Source: Fimenecus sp045631225
GTDB taxonomy: Bacteria; Bacillota; Clostridia; Oscillospirales; Acutalibacteraceae
Assembly: GCA_045631225.1 (NCBI GenBank)
Contig: JAZQUG010000048.1
Coordinates: 1 to 26,214, forward strand
Reading direction: 5' to 3'
Length of the DNA: 26,214 nt
A program made the position numbers and the translations under genes. Position 1 is the first letter of the stretch; the number at the start of each line of letters is the position of its first letter. Below, piece after piece: positions 7,503 through 15,827 of the stretch. A model generated the notes under the pieces. It made no database searches, had not been told where the DNA came from, and saw only the letters and a program-made list of their open reading frames with translations.

Positions 7503-8405
7503 TTATTTATACTGATAAACTCTTACATAATCAACAATGAATTCTGCTGTATCACCGGGCTCCATGCTTATTTCACCTGCACCATGGCGGTCAGCAAAAG
7601 CAACACCGTTTTCACCTGCAACCTCACAAGATAGTATCAAATATTCAGGATTCTGGCTTACGCCACCTGTTGAGAGTCTGCCTGTTTCAACACCGTTGAT
7701 ATAGAAGATATATTCGTTTGTGTTCCATTCAACACCATATGTGTTGTATTCTTCATATGGATTATTTGCAAACCATTTATCGATACTGTCACCCTGATGA
7801 CCTTCACCGTATCCGTCATAATGGATACCTGTTATAACAGCATCACCGGCACCCCACCATACATCTTTATAGTACATTGACTCGAAAACGTCGACTTCAG
7901 TACCGTCTTTACCACTTCCATCAACATTTGAAACCCCGTCATTCATCATCCAGAATGCAGACCACATACCTGATGATTTCGGCAAAATACATCTGCACTC
8001 AAAGTATCCGTAACACTGTTCAAATTTGCCTCGTGTTTCTATACATCCTGTGTACCAACCGGGTTTGTATTCATTAAAATTAATTTGGTCGTGCCAAGTG
8101 TCATAATAATAGTTTTCAAGTGGTTCGTCAAAATAAGCAGTAGTAATTACAAGATTACCATCTTTAACAGATACCATATCCTCGTGCCAATATCCGCCTT
8201 TTCTTTCAGTTTCCCACCATGGATAAAACCACTTTGTTGTGTCAAGTGAATCACCGTCAAATTCGTCTGACCACACAAGCTCAAAACGAGAATCAAGCTC
8301 TAAATTCTGACCACTTGGTATTGCAGGAAGACTTAATTTTTGCGGTAAAGCAGGGGATAAAATCATAAGAAAAGCTACCAATGCTCTGATAATTTTTACT
8401 AACAT
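7503..8405 (-). CDS. Secreted glycoside hydrolase family 16 (beta-glucanase-like)
   Basis: A 300-residue secreted enzyme. An N-terminal signal peptide (LVKIIRALVAFLMILSPALP) is followed by a full GH16 beta-jelly-roll. The catalytic motif GTEVDVFES gives nucleophile E150, D152 and acid/base E155. Other family marks are ELVWSDEFDGDSLD near the N-terminus, YGYFECRCILP, and a closing FIVDYVRVYQ. The motif form and domain length fit beta-1,3- or mixed-linked glucanases, but other GH16 substrates (agar, xyloglucan) cannot be excluded by eye. ATG 8405 is chosen over ATG 8420 because AGAGGG sits correctly in front of it. The upstream gene ends 11 nt before, so the two hydrolases form one transcript. 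Confidence 0.92.
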   Translation of the reverse strand: MLVKIIRALVAFLMILSPALPQKLSLPAIPSGQNLELDSRFELVWSDEFDGDSLDTTKWFYPWWETERKGGYWHEDMVSVKDGNLVITTAYFDEPLENYYYDTWHDQINFNEYKPGWYTGCIETRGKFEQCYGYFECRCILPKSSGMWSAFWMMNDGVSNVDGSGKDGTEVDVFESMYYKDVWWGAGDAVITGIHYDGYGEGHQGDSIDKWFANNPYEEYNTYGVEWNTNEYIFYINGVETGRLSTGGVSQNPEYLILSCEVAGENGVAFADRHGAGEISMEPGDTAEFIVDYVRVYQYK

Positions 8406-8416
8406 ATGAAACCCTC

Positions 8417-10927
8417 TCATTCATATAATTTATTTACAGTAACAGAGAAAATATATGGTGCATATGAATCTCTGTTATTGAATTTAACTGAACCGTCATT
8501 TGTGAAAGTGATTGTGTTTTCACCTTCTGTAAGTGAAATGTTCATTGTAGTTGTTTTAACCGTGTCCCAGCTGTATGTATTTCTGCACCAGAGATTTTCT
8601 TTTGTGCCATTCACATCAACTGTGATATATCTTTCAATAAGGTCAACGTTATAACTGTGAACTCCGCCTTCGTCATTGTTTGAATAAGCAACAGTAAGAC
8701 GATAGTTTCCTGTTGCCGGAGCATTTACCTTAAAACTTGTTGAACCATTATTACAAGAAATGTTCTCAATGTGGTCATTGATAAGTGTTGCACCATCTGA
8801 AAGAGTCATTTTATCAGCGGAAACAGTAACGCTGTAATTTGCCTTGTCAGTAACCTTAACTGTGCAGTCAACAGGCTTTGTTGCTTCAAAATCAATGTAG
8901 TTAAGACCCTTGCGAAGATAAACAGTACAGTCACCATCTGTGTATGCAGAAGCACCGTCAACACTGAAGTCAGTAGCAATATCAGTTGTCATATTATAGA
9001 ATCCGTCGAAAGGTGCTACTGCAAGGAATGATTGAGTAGTGTCATTTGTCCTGTCGGAGTCTGCTAAAAGTGTAATTTCGTCAATCTCTTCGTGTCTACG
9101 GACTAACAAACTGTCAACAACAAAAGTGCCTTTACCATGTTCAAGAGTGAGTGTGTGTTCACCTTTCTTGAGATAACGGACAAATGTCATTTTGTCAGTG
9201 TATTCACTCTTGATTGTGTTAGGGAAATAGATTTCCTCTGTCTGACCATCAAGAGTCATAATTGCCATTGTGTCAACTCTGTGAGCAGGTGTCGGACCAT
9301 CATTTGAGTTACCGAAAATAACCGATAAATCATAATAATCGTCTGTAGGGATATTGAATTTTACTGTAACGCTGTCACCCGGATTTTCAAGACCGCCAAC
9401 CATACCCTGTAATTCACCTGTTGTTGCATAAGCACTGTCGTAAGTGTATGTAAGTCCTTTACGAACACCGTGTTCGAATTCGTATCTTACAGGAAGATTA
9501 TCGTTAAAGAAATCTTCTTTGCCGGCTTCTGCAGGAGTAATTGTAATATGATAAACAGAATTTCTGTCAGGATTTTCAAGGTCAACACGAAGCTTGCCTA
9601 AAACGACTCTGTCTGTATATTCAGCAACTAATGTTGGTGAGCTTACGATACCACTTAAACCTTCAAAGCATACGCTTTCGATTTTAACATTAACCTTTTT
9701 ACCAAGGTTTGTTTTGCCCAGATGCTTGAAATTTACATAACTGTCATAGTCTGAACCACCGCAGATAACTGAAATTTCGTCTTTTTCTGTATTCATTGAA
9801 GAAAGACCATTGAAATACTTATAGTGGAATCTTTTGTAACCGTATTTAATTGCATTTTCAAAGTCAGCGTGTGTAATATCAATGATTTTTGAATCGAGAA
9901 GATAACCCTCCATATCAGCATACCAACGGAAAAGCCACCAGTTTGAATTAGGATTGTTGTTATCAGCAACTGTATCGTTAAGGTTGTTTGCAAGTCTCCA
10001 GTATGCTGCATTCGCATAAGCTCCTGAATGTTCAATAGCAGAAATGTATTTAACCATATCAGCAGGAGCACCACACTCATACATTGTGCCGTATTCTGTT
10101 ACGATAATCGGTAAATCCTCAATACCCATTTGGTCTTCAAGCTCACGATACTCATCAACATGGTCCTGCCAGTAATATGATGAAAATTCACCAAGCTCAT
10201 GATAAATCATAATATCAGGCATACAGTTGTTTTCCTGACAGTATGTAAGGAAATGTTCAAGCTCATAAAGGTCGAAATCGCAATAGCCCGGACCACCGAT
10301 TACAGCATCAGGGTCAATTGAACGGACAAGGTCGTAAGTTTCTTTCCAAGCCTCATAAAAACGAAATTTTGCCTCATCATCATACATAAGCCATGTTCCG
10401 TCAGGAGAAGGAGTGCCATACCATACTGCATTGTCAGTTTCGTTGAAAAGACAATAAACAAGTCTGTCAGCATAATCTGTCTTTACCAATTTCTTTACAG
10501 CTTCTTCAACCTGTGGCAAAAATCTTTCACGTGTAAACTGTAAACTGTCATAATTCCCTGTTGCACGAATATTCATAATTTCGTCATGACAATAGTACCA
10601 GGTGTCAAAACAGTCCTGCATATAAACTGTAATATAGTCGCAGTTATCAAGTACAGGTGCTACGTGGTCAACGTCACCAATCGGATGCTGAAGTCCGTCA
10701 ACAACCTTTTGTGAAATACTCGAAACATCAATACTTTCAACAACTGCACTGTCAGGCACTCCGTTTTCAGCAACACCGTAAAGATATCCTGACGCTCTGC
10801 TTGAAACTTCACCAAGATATGAGTTTGCATCAATCTCAAGTGTAGGACGGAAAGCATAAGGAATACCCTCAGCAGCCATAGAAATAACTGTCACAAAACT
10901 TAATATTAAACTGATAATTTTAAGCAT
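8417..10927 (-). CDS. Secreted clan GH-A glycosidase with carbohydrate-binding modules
   Basis: An 836-residue secreted protein: signal peptide (about 1-25), a TIM-barrel catalytic domain (about 35-375), a beta-sandwich (about 385-470) and two modules resembling CBM6/CBM35 (about 481-610 and 700-834). The clan GH-A acid/base pair is N162-E163 in LFNETDNAVWY and the nucleophile is E278 in PIIVTEYGTMYE, 115 residues apart as expected. The barrel plus beta-sandwich resembles GH39, but no diagnostic subgroup motif is evident and the substrate is unknown. It is first in a two-gene operon with a GH16 enzyme, suggesting joint attack on one polysaccharide. No anchor or dockerin is visible, so it is probably released or held only through its binding modules. 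Confidence 0.85.
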   Translation of the reverse strand: MLKIISLILSFVTVISMAAEGIPYAFRPTLEIDANSYLGEVSSRASGYLYGVAENGVPDSAVVESIDVSSISQKVVDGLQHPIGDVDHVAPVLDNCDYITVYMQDCFDTWYYCHDEIMNIRATGNYDSLQFTRERFLPQVEEAVKKLVKTDYADRLVYCLFNETDNAVWYGTPSPDGTWLMYDDEAKFRFYEAWKETYDLVRSIDPDAVIGGPGYCDFDLYELEHFLTYCQENNCMPDIMIYHELGEFSSYYWQDHVDEYRELEDQMGIEDLPIIVTEYGTMYECGAPADMVKYISAIEHSGAYANAAYWRLANNLNDTVADNNNPNSNWWLFRWYADMEGYLLDSKIIDITHADFENAIKYGYKRFHYKYFNGLSSMNTEKDEISVICGGSDYDSYVNFKHLGKTNLGKKVNVKIESVCFEGLSGIVSSPTLVAEYTDRVVLGKLRVDLENPDRNSVYHITITPAEAGKEDFFNDNLPVRYEFEHGVRKGLTYTYDSAYATTGELQGMVGGLENPGDSVTVKFNIPTDDYYDLSVIFGNSNDGPTPAHRVDTMAIMTLDGQTEEIYFPNTIKSEYTDKMTFVRYLKKGEHTLTLEHGKGTFVVDSLLVRRHEEIDEITLLADSDRTNDTTQSFLAVAPFDGFYNMTTDIATDFSVDGASAYTDGDCTVYLRKGLNYIDFEATKPVDCTVKVTDKANYSVTVSADKMTLSDGATLINDHIENISCNNGSTSFKVNAPATGNYRLTVAYSNNDEGGVHSYNVDLIERYITVDVNGTKENLWCRNTYSWDTVKTTTMNISLTEGENTITFTNDGSVKFNNRDSYAPYIFSVTVNKLYE

Positions 10928-10956
10928 AGTTACACCAACCCTTTTAAGATATAAAA

Positions 10957-10985
10957 ATCATACCAAAAATTGTTTCTTAATGCAA
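10957..10985 (-). promoter_or_regulatory. Promoter of the glycoside hydrolase pair
   Basis: On the minus strand, -35 TTGCAT (10985-10980) and -10 TATGAT (10962-10957) with a 17-bp spacer, 29 nt before the start codon. Confidence 0.6.
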
Positions 10986-11005
10986 TAAAACATAAAATAA
11001 TTTTC

Positions 11006-11034
11006 TTTACAGCGCAAAAAAAATATGTTAAAAT
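11006..11034 (+). promoter_or_regulatory. Promoter of the hydrogenase maturation operon
   Basis: TTTACA (11006-11011) and TAAAAT (11029-11034) with a 17-bp spacer. The predicted start of transcription is near 11041, giving a leader of about 140 nt. Confidence 0.7.
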
Positions 11035-11040
11035 ATATGT

Positions 11041-11158
11041 GACCTGACATGAAGATGCTGATAGCTTCCGGATGAAAGGTGTAATGTATAAATAAATACT
11101 ACACTTATATTCTTTTGATGCAATATCTTTATGGGGGTATTGCATCTTTTTGTTTTTT
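11041..11158 (+). promoter_or_regulatory. Structured leader with intrinsic terminator (candidate attenuator)
   Basis: Between promoter and first gene the RNA can form: an outer pair ACCT (11042-11045) with AGGT (11077-11080) enclosing GAAG/CTTC; a bulged hairpin GTGTA...GTAT with ATAC...TACAC (11079-11104); and a terminator GATGCAATA (11117-11125) with TATTGCATC (11138-11146) followed by T5GT6. AAGATGC (11052-11058) is complementary to GCATCTT (11142-11148) in the terminator, so a competing fold is possible. I do not recognise a known riboswitch class. Confidence 0.6.
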
Positions 11159-11179
11159 ATTATGAATTGAGGTGGATTT

Positions 11180-11437
11180 ATGGAAACACGAATTGCTGTT
11201 ATGGGAATAATAGTTGAGAATATGGAGTCGGTTGAACTCCTTAACGCTATTCTTCACGATTACGGTGAATACATTGTAGGTAGAATGGGTATTCCATACA
11301 GAAAGAAAAATGTCAATATAGTAAGTATCGCAGTTGATGCACCTCAGGATGTGATTTCTGCTTTGTCAGGAAAAATCGGAAAGATTCAGGGTGTCAGCGT
11401 AAAAACTGCATACTCAAATGTGATTACAAATGAATAA
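11180..11437 (+). CDS. TM1266-family iron-only hydrogenase system regulator
   Basis: An 85-residue protein of the TM1266 family, a small ACT-like or NikR-C-like alpha/beta domain that is often the first gene of [FeFe]-hydrogenase maturation operons. Seen here: RIAVMGIIVENMES, EYIVGRMGIPYRKKNVNIVS and the alternating beta pattern to the end. It has no DNA-binding domain of its own, so the regulator label is from family naming rather than evidence. The start ATG 11180 follows TGAGGTGG (11168-11175). It overlaps hydE by 8 nt, so the two are co-translated. Confidence 0.9.
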   Translation: METRIAVMGIIVENMESVELLNAILHDYGEYIVGRMGIPYRKKNVNIVSIAVDAPQDVISALSGKIGKIQGVSVKTAYSNVITNE

Positions 11438-12482
11438 TAAATTATTGAATATAGCAGAAAAGCTTATCAGCACAGGGTCACTTTTGACAACTGAATATGA
11501 GTATTTAATAAGTAACAGAAATGCAGAAATTGCAGAATTAATTAAAAACGAAGCTGTAAAAAAGCGAAAAGCAGTTTACGGAAATACGGTTTTTATCCGT
11601 GGACTTATTGAAATCAGTAACATCTGTAAAAATGACTGTCTTTATTGTGGAATAAGAGCATCCAACAAGGAATGCGACAGATACAGACTCACAAAAGAGG
11701 AAATTTTGTCCTGTTGTGACGAGGGTTATTCTTTGGGATTCCGTACCTTTGTAATGCAGGGTGGAGAGGATTTGCATTTCACCGATGAAATTCTCGTTGA
11801 TATTATAAAGTCAACCAAGGGAAAATATCCTGATTGTGCCGTAACTCTTTCATTGGGAGAACGTTCTTATGAAAGCTACAAAAAACTTTATGATGCAGGT
11901 GCTGACAGATATCTTCTTCGTCACGAAACTGCAGATGAGGAACATTATAACAAGTTGCATCCTGAAAAAATGAGTTACAAAACCCGAATGGAATGTTTGA
12001 GAAATCTTAAAGAAATCGGTTTTCAGACAGGGTGTGGCTTTATGGTAGGCTCACCGTATCAGACCATAGAAAATCTTGCAAAGGACTTGAAATTCATCGA
12101 GGAATTTTCACCCGAGATGTGTGGTATTGGCCCATTCATTCCACATAAGGCAACCGGATTCAGAGATTTTCCGTCAGGAGATGTGGATTTAACCTGTTTT
12201 CTGCTATCAGTTATAAGACTGATAAAACCAACTATTCTGCTACCTGCAACAACTGCATTGGGTACAGCAGAGCAAGGTGGTAGAGAAAAAGGAATTCTAT
12301 GTGGTGCAAATGTCATAATGCCGAATCTTTCGCCACACAGTGTCCGTAAAAAATATGAGCTTTATAACAACAAGCTAATCAGCGGAAACGAATCTGCACA
12401 GGAAATTGAAAATCTTAAAAATAATATGAAAAATATCGGCTATGAAATAGTAACCGACCGAGGAGATATAAAGAAAGGTTGA
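11430..12482 (+). CDS. hydE: [FeFe] hydrogenase H-cluster radical SAM maturase HydE
   Basis: A 350-residue radical SAM enzyme needed, with HydG and HydF, to build the 2Fe subcluster of [FeFe] hydrogenase; it supplies or processes the part leading to the dithiomethylamine bridge. The radical SAM cluster ligands are C66, C70 and C73 in CKNDCLYC. Also seen are the family segments GIRASNKECDRYRLT, MQGGEDLHFTDE, GCGFMVGSPYQT, GIGPFIPH and LPATTALGT. The length is normal for the family. The gene overlaps the preceding TM1266 gene and lies 6 nt before hydG. Confidence 0.96.
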   Translation: MNNKLLNIAEKLISTGSLLTTEYEYLISNRNAEIAELIKNEAVKKRKAVYGNTVFIRGLIEISNICKNDCLYCGIRASNKECDRYRLTKEEILSCCDEGYSLGFRTFVMQGGEDLHFTDEILVDIIKSTKGKYPDCAVTLSLGERSYESYKKLYDAGADRYLLRHETADEEHYNKLHPEKMSYKTRMECLRNLKEIGFQTGCGFMVGSPYQTIENLAKDLKFIEEFSPEMCGIGPFIPHKATGFRDFPSGDVDLTCFLLSVIRLIKPTILLPATTALGTAEQGGREKGILCGANVIMPNLSPHSVRKKYELYNNKLISGNESAQEIENLKNNMKNIGYEIVTDRGDIKKG

Positions 12483-12488
12483 AAAAAT

Positions 12489-13934
12489 ATGGCATACAAT
12501 CCAAAATCATTAAAAGCTGAAGAATTTATCAGTGATGAAGAAATACTTGCAACTTTAGAATATGCTGAACAGAATAAGCATAACAAGGAGTTAATTGAAG
12601 AAATTTTAGAGAAAGCAAGACCAAAGAAAACAGAAGATGGCACAGTTTGTGCGGGTCTTTCACATCGTGAAGCAGCAGTTTTGCTTTTATGTGACCTTCC
12701 TGATATGAATGAGAGGCTTTTCAAGCTTGCAGAGGAAATCAAACTTGCATTTTACGGCAACCGTATTGTAATGTTTGCACCTTTGTACCTTTCAAACTAT
12801 TGTGTAAACGGTTGTGTTTACTGTCCATATCATTATCAGAACAAGCATATCTGCCGTAAAAAGCTTACACAGGAAGAAGTTCGTAAGGAGGTTATTGCAC
12901 TTCAGGATATGGGACATAAGCGTCTTGCTATTGAAGCAGGTGAAGACCCTGTAAACAACCCAATCGAATATATCCTTGAGTGTATCGACACAATTTACAG
13001 TATCAAGCACAAAAATGGTGCAATCCGTCGAGTTAATGTGAATATTGCAGCAACAACAGTTGAAAATTACAGAAAGCTTAAGGATGCCGGAATCGGTACA
13101 TATATCCTTTTCCAGGAAACATATCATAAGGAAAGCTATGAAAAGCTCCATCCAACAGGACCAAAGCACAATTATGCATACCACACAGAGGCAATGGACA
13201 GAGCTATGGAAGGCGGCATCGACGACGTTGGTCTCGGTGTTCTTTTCGGACTTGAACTCTATAAATATGAATTTGTTGGTCTTATGATGCACGCTGAACA
13301 CCTTGAAGCAGTTCACGGTGTTGGCCCTCATACAATCAGCGTTCCTCGAATCAAAAAAGCAGATGACATTGACCCGAATGTATTTGATAATTCAATTTCA
13401 GATGAAATGTTTGAAAAGATTATTGCTTGTATCCGTATTGCAGTTCCATATACAGGTATGATTATCTCAACAAGAGAATCAGAAGAGGTTCGTGGTAAAG
13501 TACTTAATATGGGTATTTCACAAATCAGTGGTGCGTCTCGTACATCAGTTGGTGGCTATACAGAAGAAGAGCGTCCTCACGATTCAGAACAGTTTGATGT
13601 TTCTGACCAGAGAACACTTGACGAGGTTGTTCGTTGGCTTATGGAAAAAGGTCACATTCCATCATTCTGTACTGCTTGTTATCGTGAAGGCAGAACAGGT
13701 GACCGATTTATGGCACTTTGCAAAAATGGCCAGATTCAGAACTGTTGCCATCCGAATGCTCTTATGACACTCACAGAATTCCTTGTGGACTATGCAAGTG
13801 AGGAAACAAAGAAAATCGGTTTTGAACTGATTGAAAAAGAACTTCAGAAAGTGCCTAATCCAAAAGCAAGAGCAATCGCAATCCAGAATGTTGAGGATAT
13901 TAAGGCATCAAACAGACGAGATTTCAGATTTTAA
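12489..13934 (+). CDS. hydG: [FeFe] hydrogenase H-cluster radical SAM maturase HydG
   Basis: A 481-residue tyrosine lyase that splits L-tyrosine to give the CO and cyanide ligands of the H-cluster. The N-terminal radical SAM cluster is bound by C105, C109 and C112 (CVNGCVYC). The second, C-terminal cluster, which separates HydG from ThiH, is bound by C394, C397 and C420 in the expected CX2CX22C spacing. The barrel core includes MGHKRLAIEAGEDP, FQETYHKESYEKLHP and MGISQISGASRTSVGGY. AAAGG at 12474-12478 is the ribosome site. All key residues are present, so the enzyme should be active. Confidence 0.97.
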   Translation: MAYNPKSLKAEEFISDEEILATLEYAEQNKHNKELIEEILEKARPKKTEDGTVCAGLSHREAAVLLLCDLPDMNERLFKLAEEIKLAFYGNRIVMFAPLYLSNYCVNGCVYCPYHYQNKHICRKKLTQEEVRKEVIALQDMGHKRLAIEAGEDPVNNPIEYILECIDTIYSIKHKNGAIRRVNVNIAATTVENYRKLKDAGIGTYILFQETYHKESYEKLHPTGPKHNYAYHTEAMDRAMEGGIDDVGLGVLFGLELYKYEFVGLMMHAEHLEAVHGVGPHTISVPRIKKADDIDPNVFDNSISDEMFEKIIACIRIAVPYTGMIISTRESEEVRGKVLNMGISQISGASRTSVGGYTEEERPHDSEQFDVSDQRTLDEVVRWLMEKGHIPSFCTACYREGRTGDRFMALCKNGQIQNCCHPNALMTLTEFLVDYASEETKKIGFELIEKELQKVPNPKARAIAIQNVEDIKASNRRDFRF

Positions 13935-13943
13935 GGTGATTTT

Positions 13944-15125
13944 ATGAGCTTGAATGATGTTGTATCAGCAGAAAGACTCCATATAGGCTTTTTCGGACTT
14001 AGAAATGCGGGTAAATCAAGTGTTGTAAATGCAGTTACAGGACAGGAATTGTCCCTTGTTTCAGATGTAAAAGGCACTACAACAGACCCTGTAAAAAAGG
14101 CTATGGAATTGTTACCACTTGGCCCTGTTGTAATCGTCGATACTCCCGGTATTGATGACGAAGGAACTCTTGGTGAAATGCGTGTCAAAAAGACAAAACA
14201 AGTACTTAATTATATCGATATTGCGGTGCTTGTTGTGGATGCTACACTTGGTTTGCAACAGTTTGACCGAGAAATGCTCACTCTTTTTGACAAAAAGAAA
14301 ATTCCGTCAGTTGTCGTATATAATAAGGCTGATTTGTTCACAGAAAATGTTGTTTTAGATGATAATATTATCCTTGTAAGTGCTAAAAATGGCACAAATA
14401 TTGACGAGCTTAAAAACAGAATCGCACAGGCAGTCAAGGTGCAGAATGAAAACAAAAGAGTCGTTGGTGACTTGCTTAAAACAGGAGATACAGTTGTCCT
14501 TGTAACACCCATTGACTCTGCAGCGCCCAAGGGCAGACTCATTTTGCCACAGCAAATGACAATCCGTGATGTTCTCGATTCAGGTGCAATTCCCGTAGTG
14601 ACCCGAGAAACTGAACTTAAAACAACTCTTGAAGCTTTGAAAGATAAACCAAGAATGGTTATAACCGATTCACAGGCTTTTGGCTTTGTGTCAAAAATAG
14701 TTGGTAAAGATATTCCGCTTACATCTTTTTCAATCCTTATGGCAAGGTATAAGGGGAGTCTTGAAAGTGCCGTAAAGGGTGCTGAAAAAATGAAAAATCT
14801 CAATGATGGTGACACGATTCTCATATCCGAGGGTTGCACTCATCATCGTCAATGTGGTGACATCGGCACACAAAAGCTTCCTAAATGGCTTAAGGAATAT
14901 TCAGGAAAAGAACTGAATTTCAAGTTTACCTCAGGAAAAGATTTTCCTGAAGATTTAACAGATATTTCTCTTGTGGTTCATTGCGGAGGATGTATGCTGA
15001 CAGAAAGAGAAATGCAGTACAGACGACGCTTCTGTGAAGAAAACAATGTGCCAATCACAAATTACGGCACAGCAATCGCCCAAATCAACGGCATATTAGA
15101 ACGCAGCTTACAACCAATTAAATAA
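13944..15125 (+). CDS. hydF: [FeFe] hydrogenase maturation GTPase HydF
   Basis: A 393-residue scaffold GTPase that carries the 2Fe precursor to the apo-hydrogenase. The GTPase motifs are G1 GLRNAGKSS (18-26), the switch TTTDP, G3 DTPG (66-69), and G4 NKAD. The C-terminal cluster domain has C298-T-H300 and H346-C347-G-G-C350, the CxH...HCxxC signature of HydF. AAGGTGAT stands just before ATG 13944, 9 nt after hydG. It is the last gene of the operon, followed by a strong terminator. No hydrogenase large-subunit gene is in the window, so the target enzyme is encoded elsewhere. Confidence 0.97.
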   Translation: MSLNDVVSAERLHIGFFGLRNAGKSSVVNAVTGQELSLVSDVKGTTTDPVKKAMELLPLGPVVIVDTPGIDDEGTLGEMRVKKTKQVLNYIDIAVLVVDATLGLQQFDREMLTLFDKKKIPSVVVYNKADLFTENVVLDDNIILVSAKNGTNIDELKNRIAQAVKVQNENKRVVGDLLKTGDTVVLVTPIDSAAPKGRLILPQQMTIRDVLDSGAIPVVTRETELKTTLEALKDKPRMVITDSQAFGFVSKIVGKDIPLTSFSILMARYKGSLESAVKGAEKMKNLNDGDTILISEGCTHHRQCGDIGTQKLPKWLKEYSGKELNFKFTSGKDFPEDLTDISLVVHCGGCMLTEREMQYRRRFCEENNVPITNYGTAIAQINGILERSLQPIK

Positions 15126-15128
15126 AAC

Positions 15129-15168
15129 AAACGACGGTGGTTGAAATTAATCTTCCATCGTCGTTTTC
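15129..15168 (+). terminator. Bidirectional terminator after hydF
   Basis: AAACGACGGTGG (15129-15140) pairs with CCATCGTCGTTT (15155-15166) with one G.T pair and a 14-nt loop. T and A runs on either side allow use from both converging genes. Confidence 0.85.
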
Positions 15169-15379
15169 ATTTCCAATTCTTTTTATCTGTTCTGTTTAAA
15201 ATGTAATCAACCGATACGCTGTGAAAATCGGCTAACTTAATAAGAATCTCAGTGGGTATATCCAATTCACCGCGTTCGTAATTGCTGTAAACACGCTGAC
15301 TGCACATGAGAATTTCGCTCATTTCCCGTTGGGTAAGGTCCTTGTCCTCACGTAAATCCCGGATTCGTCTGTATAGCAT
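15167..15379 (-). CDS. Short XRE family transcription regulator
   Basis: A 70-residue protein that is almost only a helix-turn-helix of the XRE/Cro type: RRIRDLREDKDLTQREMSEI, then SQRVYSNYERGELDIPTE and LIKLADFHSVSVDYIL. It has no effector domain. ATG 15379 is preferred to an upstream TTG-type or ATG start because GGTGGTGAG lies just before it on the minus strand. A TATAAT box (15444-15439, minus strand) and repeated TTTAGCGGA sites stand upstream, which suggests that it represses its own promoter. Confidence 0.88.
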   Translation of the reverse strand: MLYRRIRDLREDKDLTQREMSEILMCSQRVYSNYERGELDIPTEILIKLADFHSVSVDYILNRTDKKNWK

Positions 15380-15438
15380 ATTCTCACCACCAAAAGCCAA
15401 ATTAACCATTATTTATATGATAAAACAAGTATATCTAT

Positions 15439-15492
15439 ATTATACTTTTAGCGGATAATGCACTATTGATATTTAGCGGAAAATCCGCTAAA
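15439..15492 (-). promoter_or_regulatory. Candidate operator and promoter of the XRE gene
   Basis: Three TTTAGCGGA half-sites: one at 15447-15455, and an inverted pair at 15472-15480 and 15484-15492 (second as TCCGCTAAA) separated by AAA. The first half-site lies just upstream of a minus-strand -10 TATAAT (15444-15439). The remaining stretch 15493-15631 is AT-rich and shows nothing else I can support. Confidence 0.6.
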
Positions 15493-15631
15493 ATAATTTT
15501 GGGTTAATGTAATTAACGCAATATATTGTGTACTGAAACTTTTTAAGGATAATTTTGCACAATGATTGCAGAGATAATTTGTTAATTTATACAAAATTTA
15601 GTTTTTATTGTATTTATATGCTATAAGAGTA

Positions 15632-15660
15632 TTGAATTTAGTAAGTTGAAGTGGTAATAT
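15632..15660 (+). promoter_or_regulatory. Candidate promoter of the vWA gene
   Basis: TTGAAT (15632-15637) and TAATAT (15655-15660) with a 17-bp spacer. It would give a 5' leader of about 160 nt. Confidence 0.5.
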
Positions 15661-15701
15661 AATAAAGATAACAATGGTAAATTATGTAAAATTGTTATTA
15701 A

Positions 15702-15781
15702 ATCTGTAGAATACAGATGTAAACATTACGTGGCATTTCTCAAAGAAAGGAGATGAAGTCGCAAAACCCGACCAATGTCAC
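15702..15781 (+). promoter_or_regulatory. Candidate structured RNA in the vWA leader
   Basis: A hairpin ATCTGT/ACAGAT (15702-15718) is followed by a compact three-way fold: outer stem GTGGCATT (15730-15737) with AATGTCAC (15774-15781), enclosing TCTC/GAGA (15738-15753) and GTCG/CGAC (15758-15772). A GC-richer island in an AT-rich leader, 46 nt before the start codon. No known class recognised. Confidence 0.4.
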
Positions 15782-15827
15782 TTGAACAAAAATTATAAAA
15801 ATAAATTAATGAAAGGGAAATTGATTT

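Noticed and set aside
12792..13331. Minus-strand frame of about 180 codons inside hydG
   Set aside because: Antisense to a gene with all HydG ligands; no ribosome site and no protein-like composition.
14210..14839. Minus-strand frame of about 210 codons inside hydF
   Set aside because: Shadow of hydF; Ser/Thr-rich translation with no motif.
15730..15781. Leader fold as a cyclic di-GMP riboswitch or hammerhead ribozyme
   Set aside because: The conserved cores of these classes could not be matched; only a generic three-way fold is visible.
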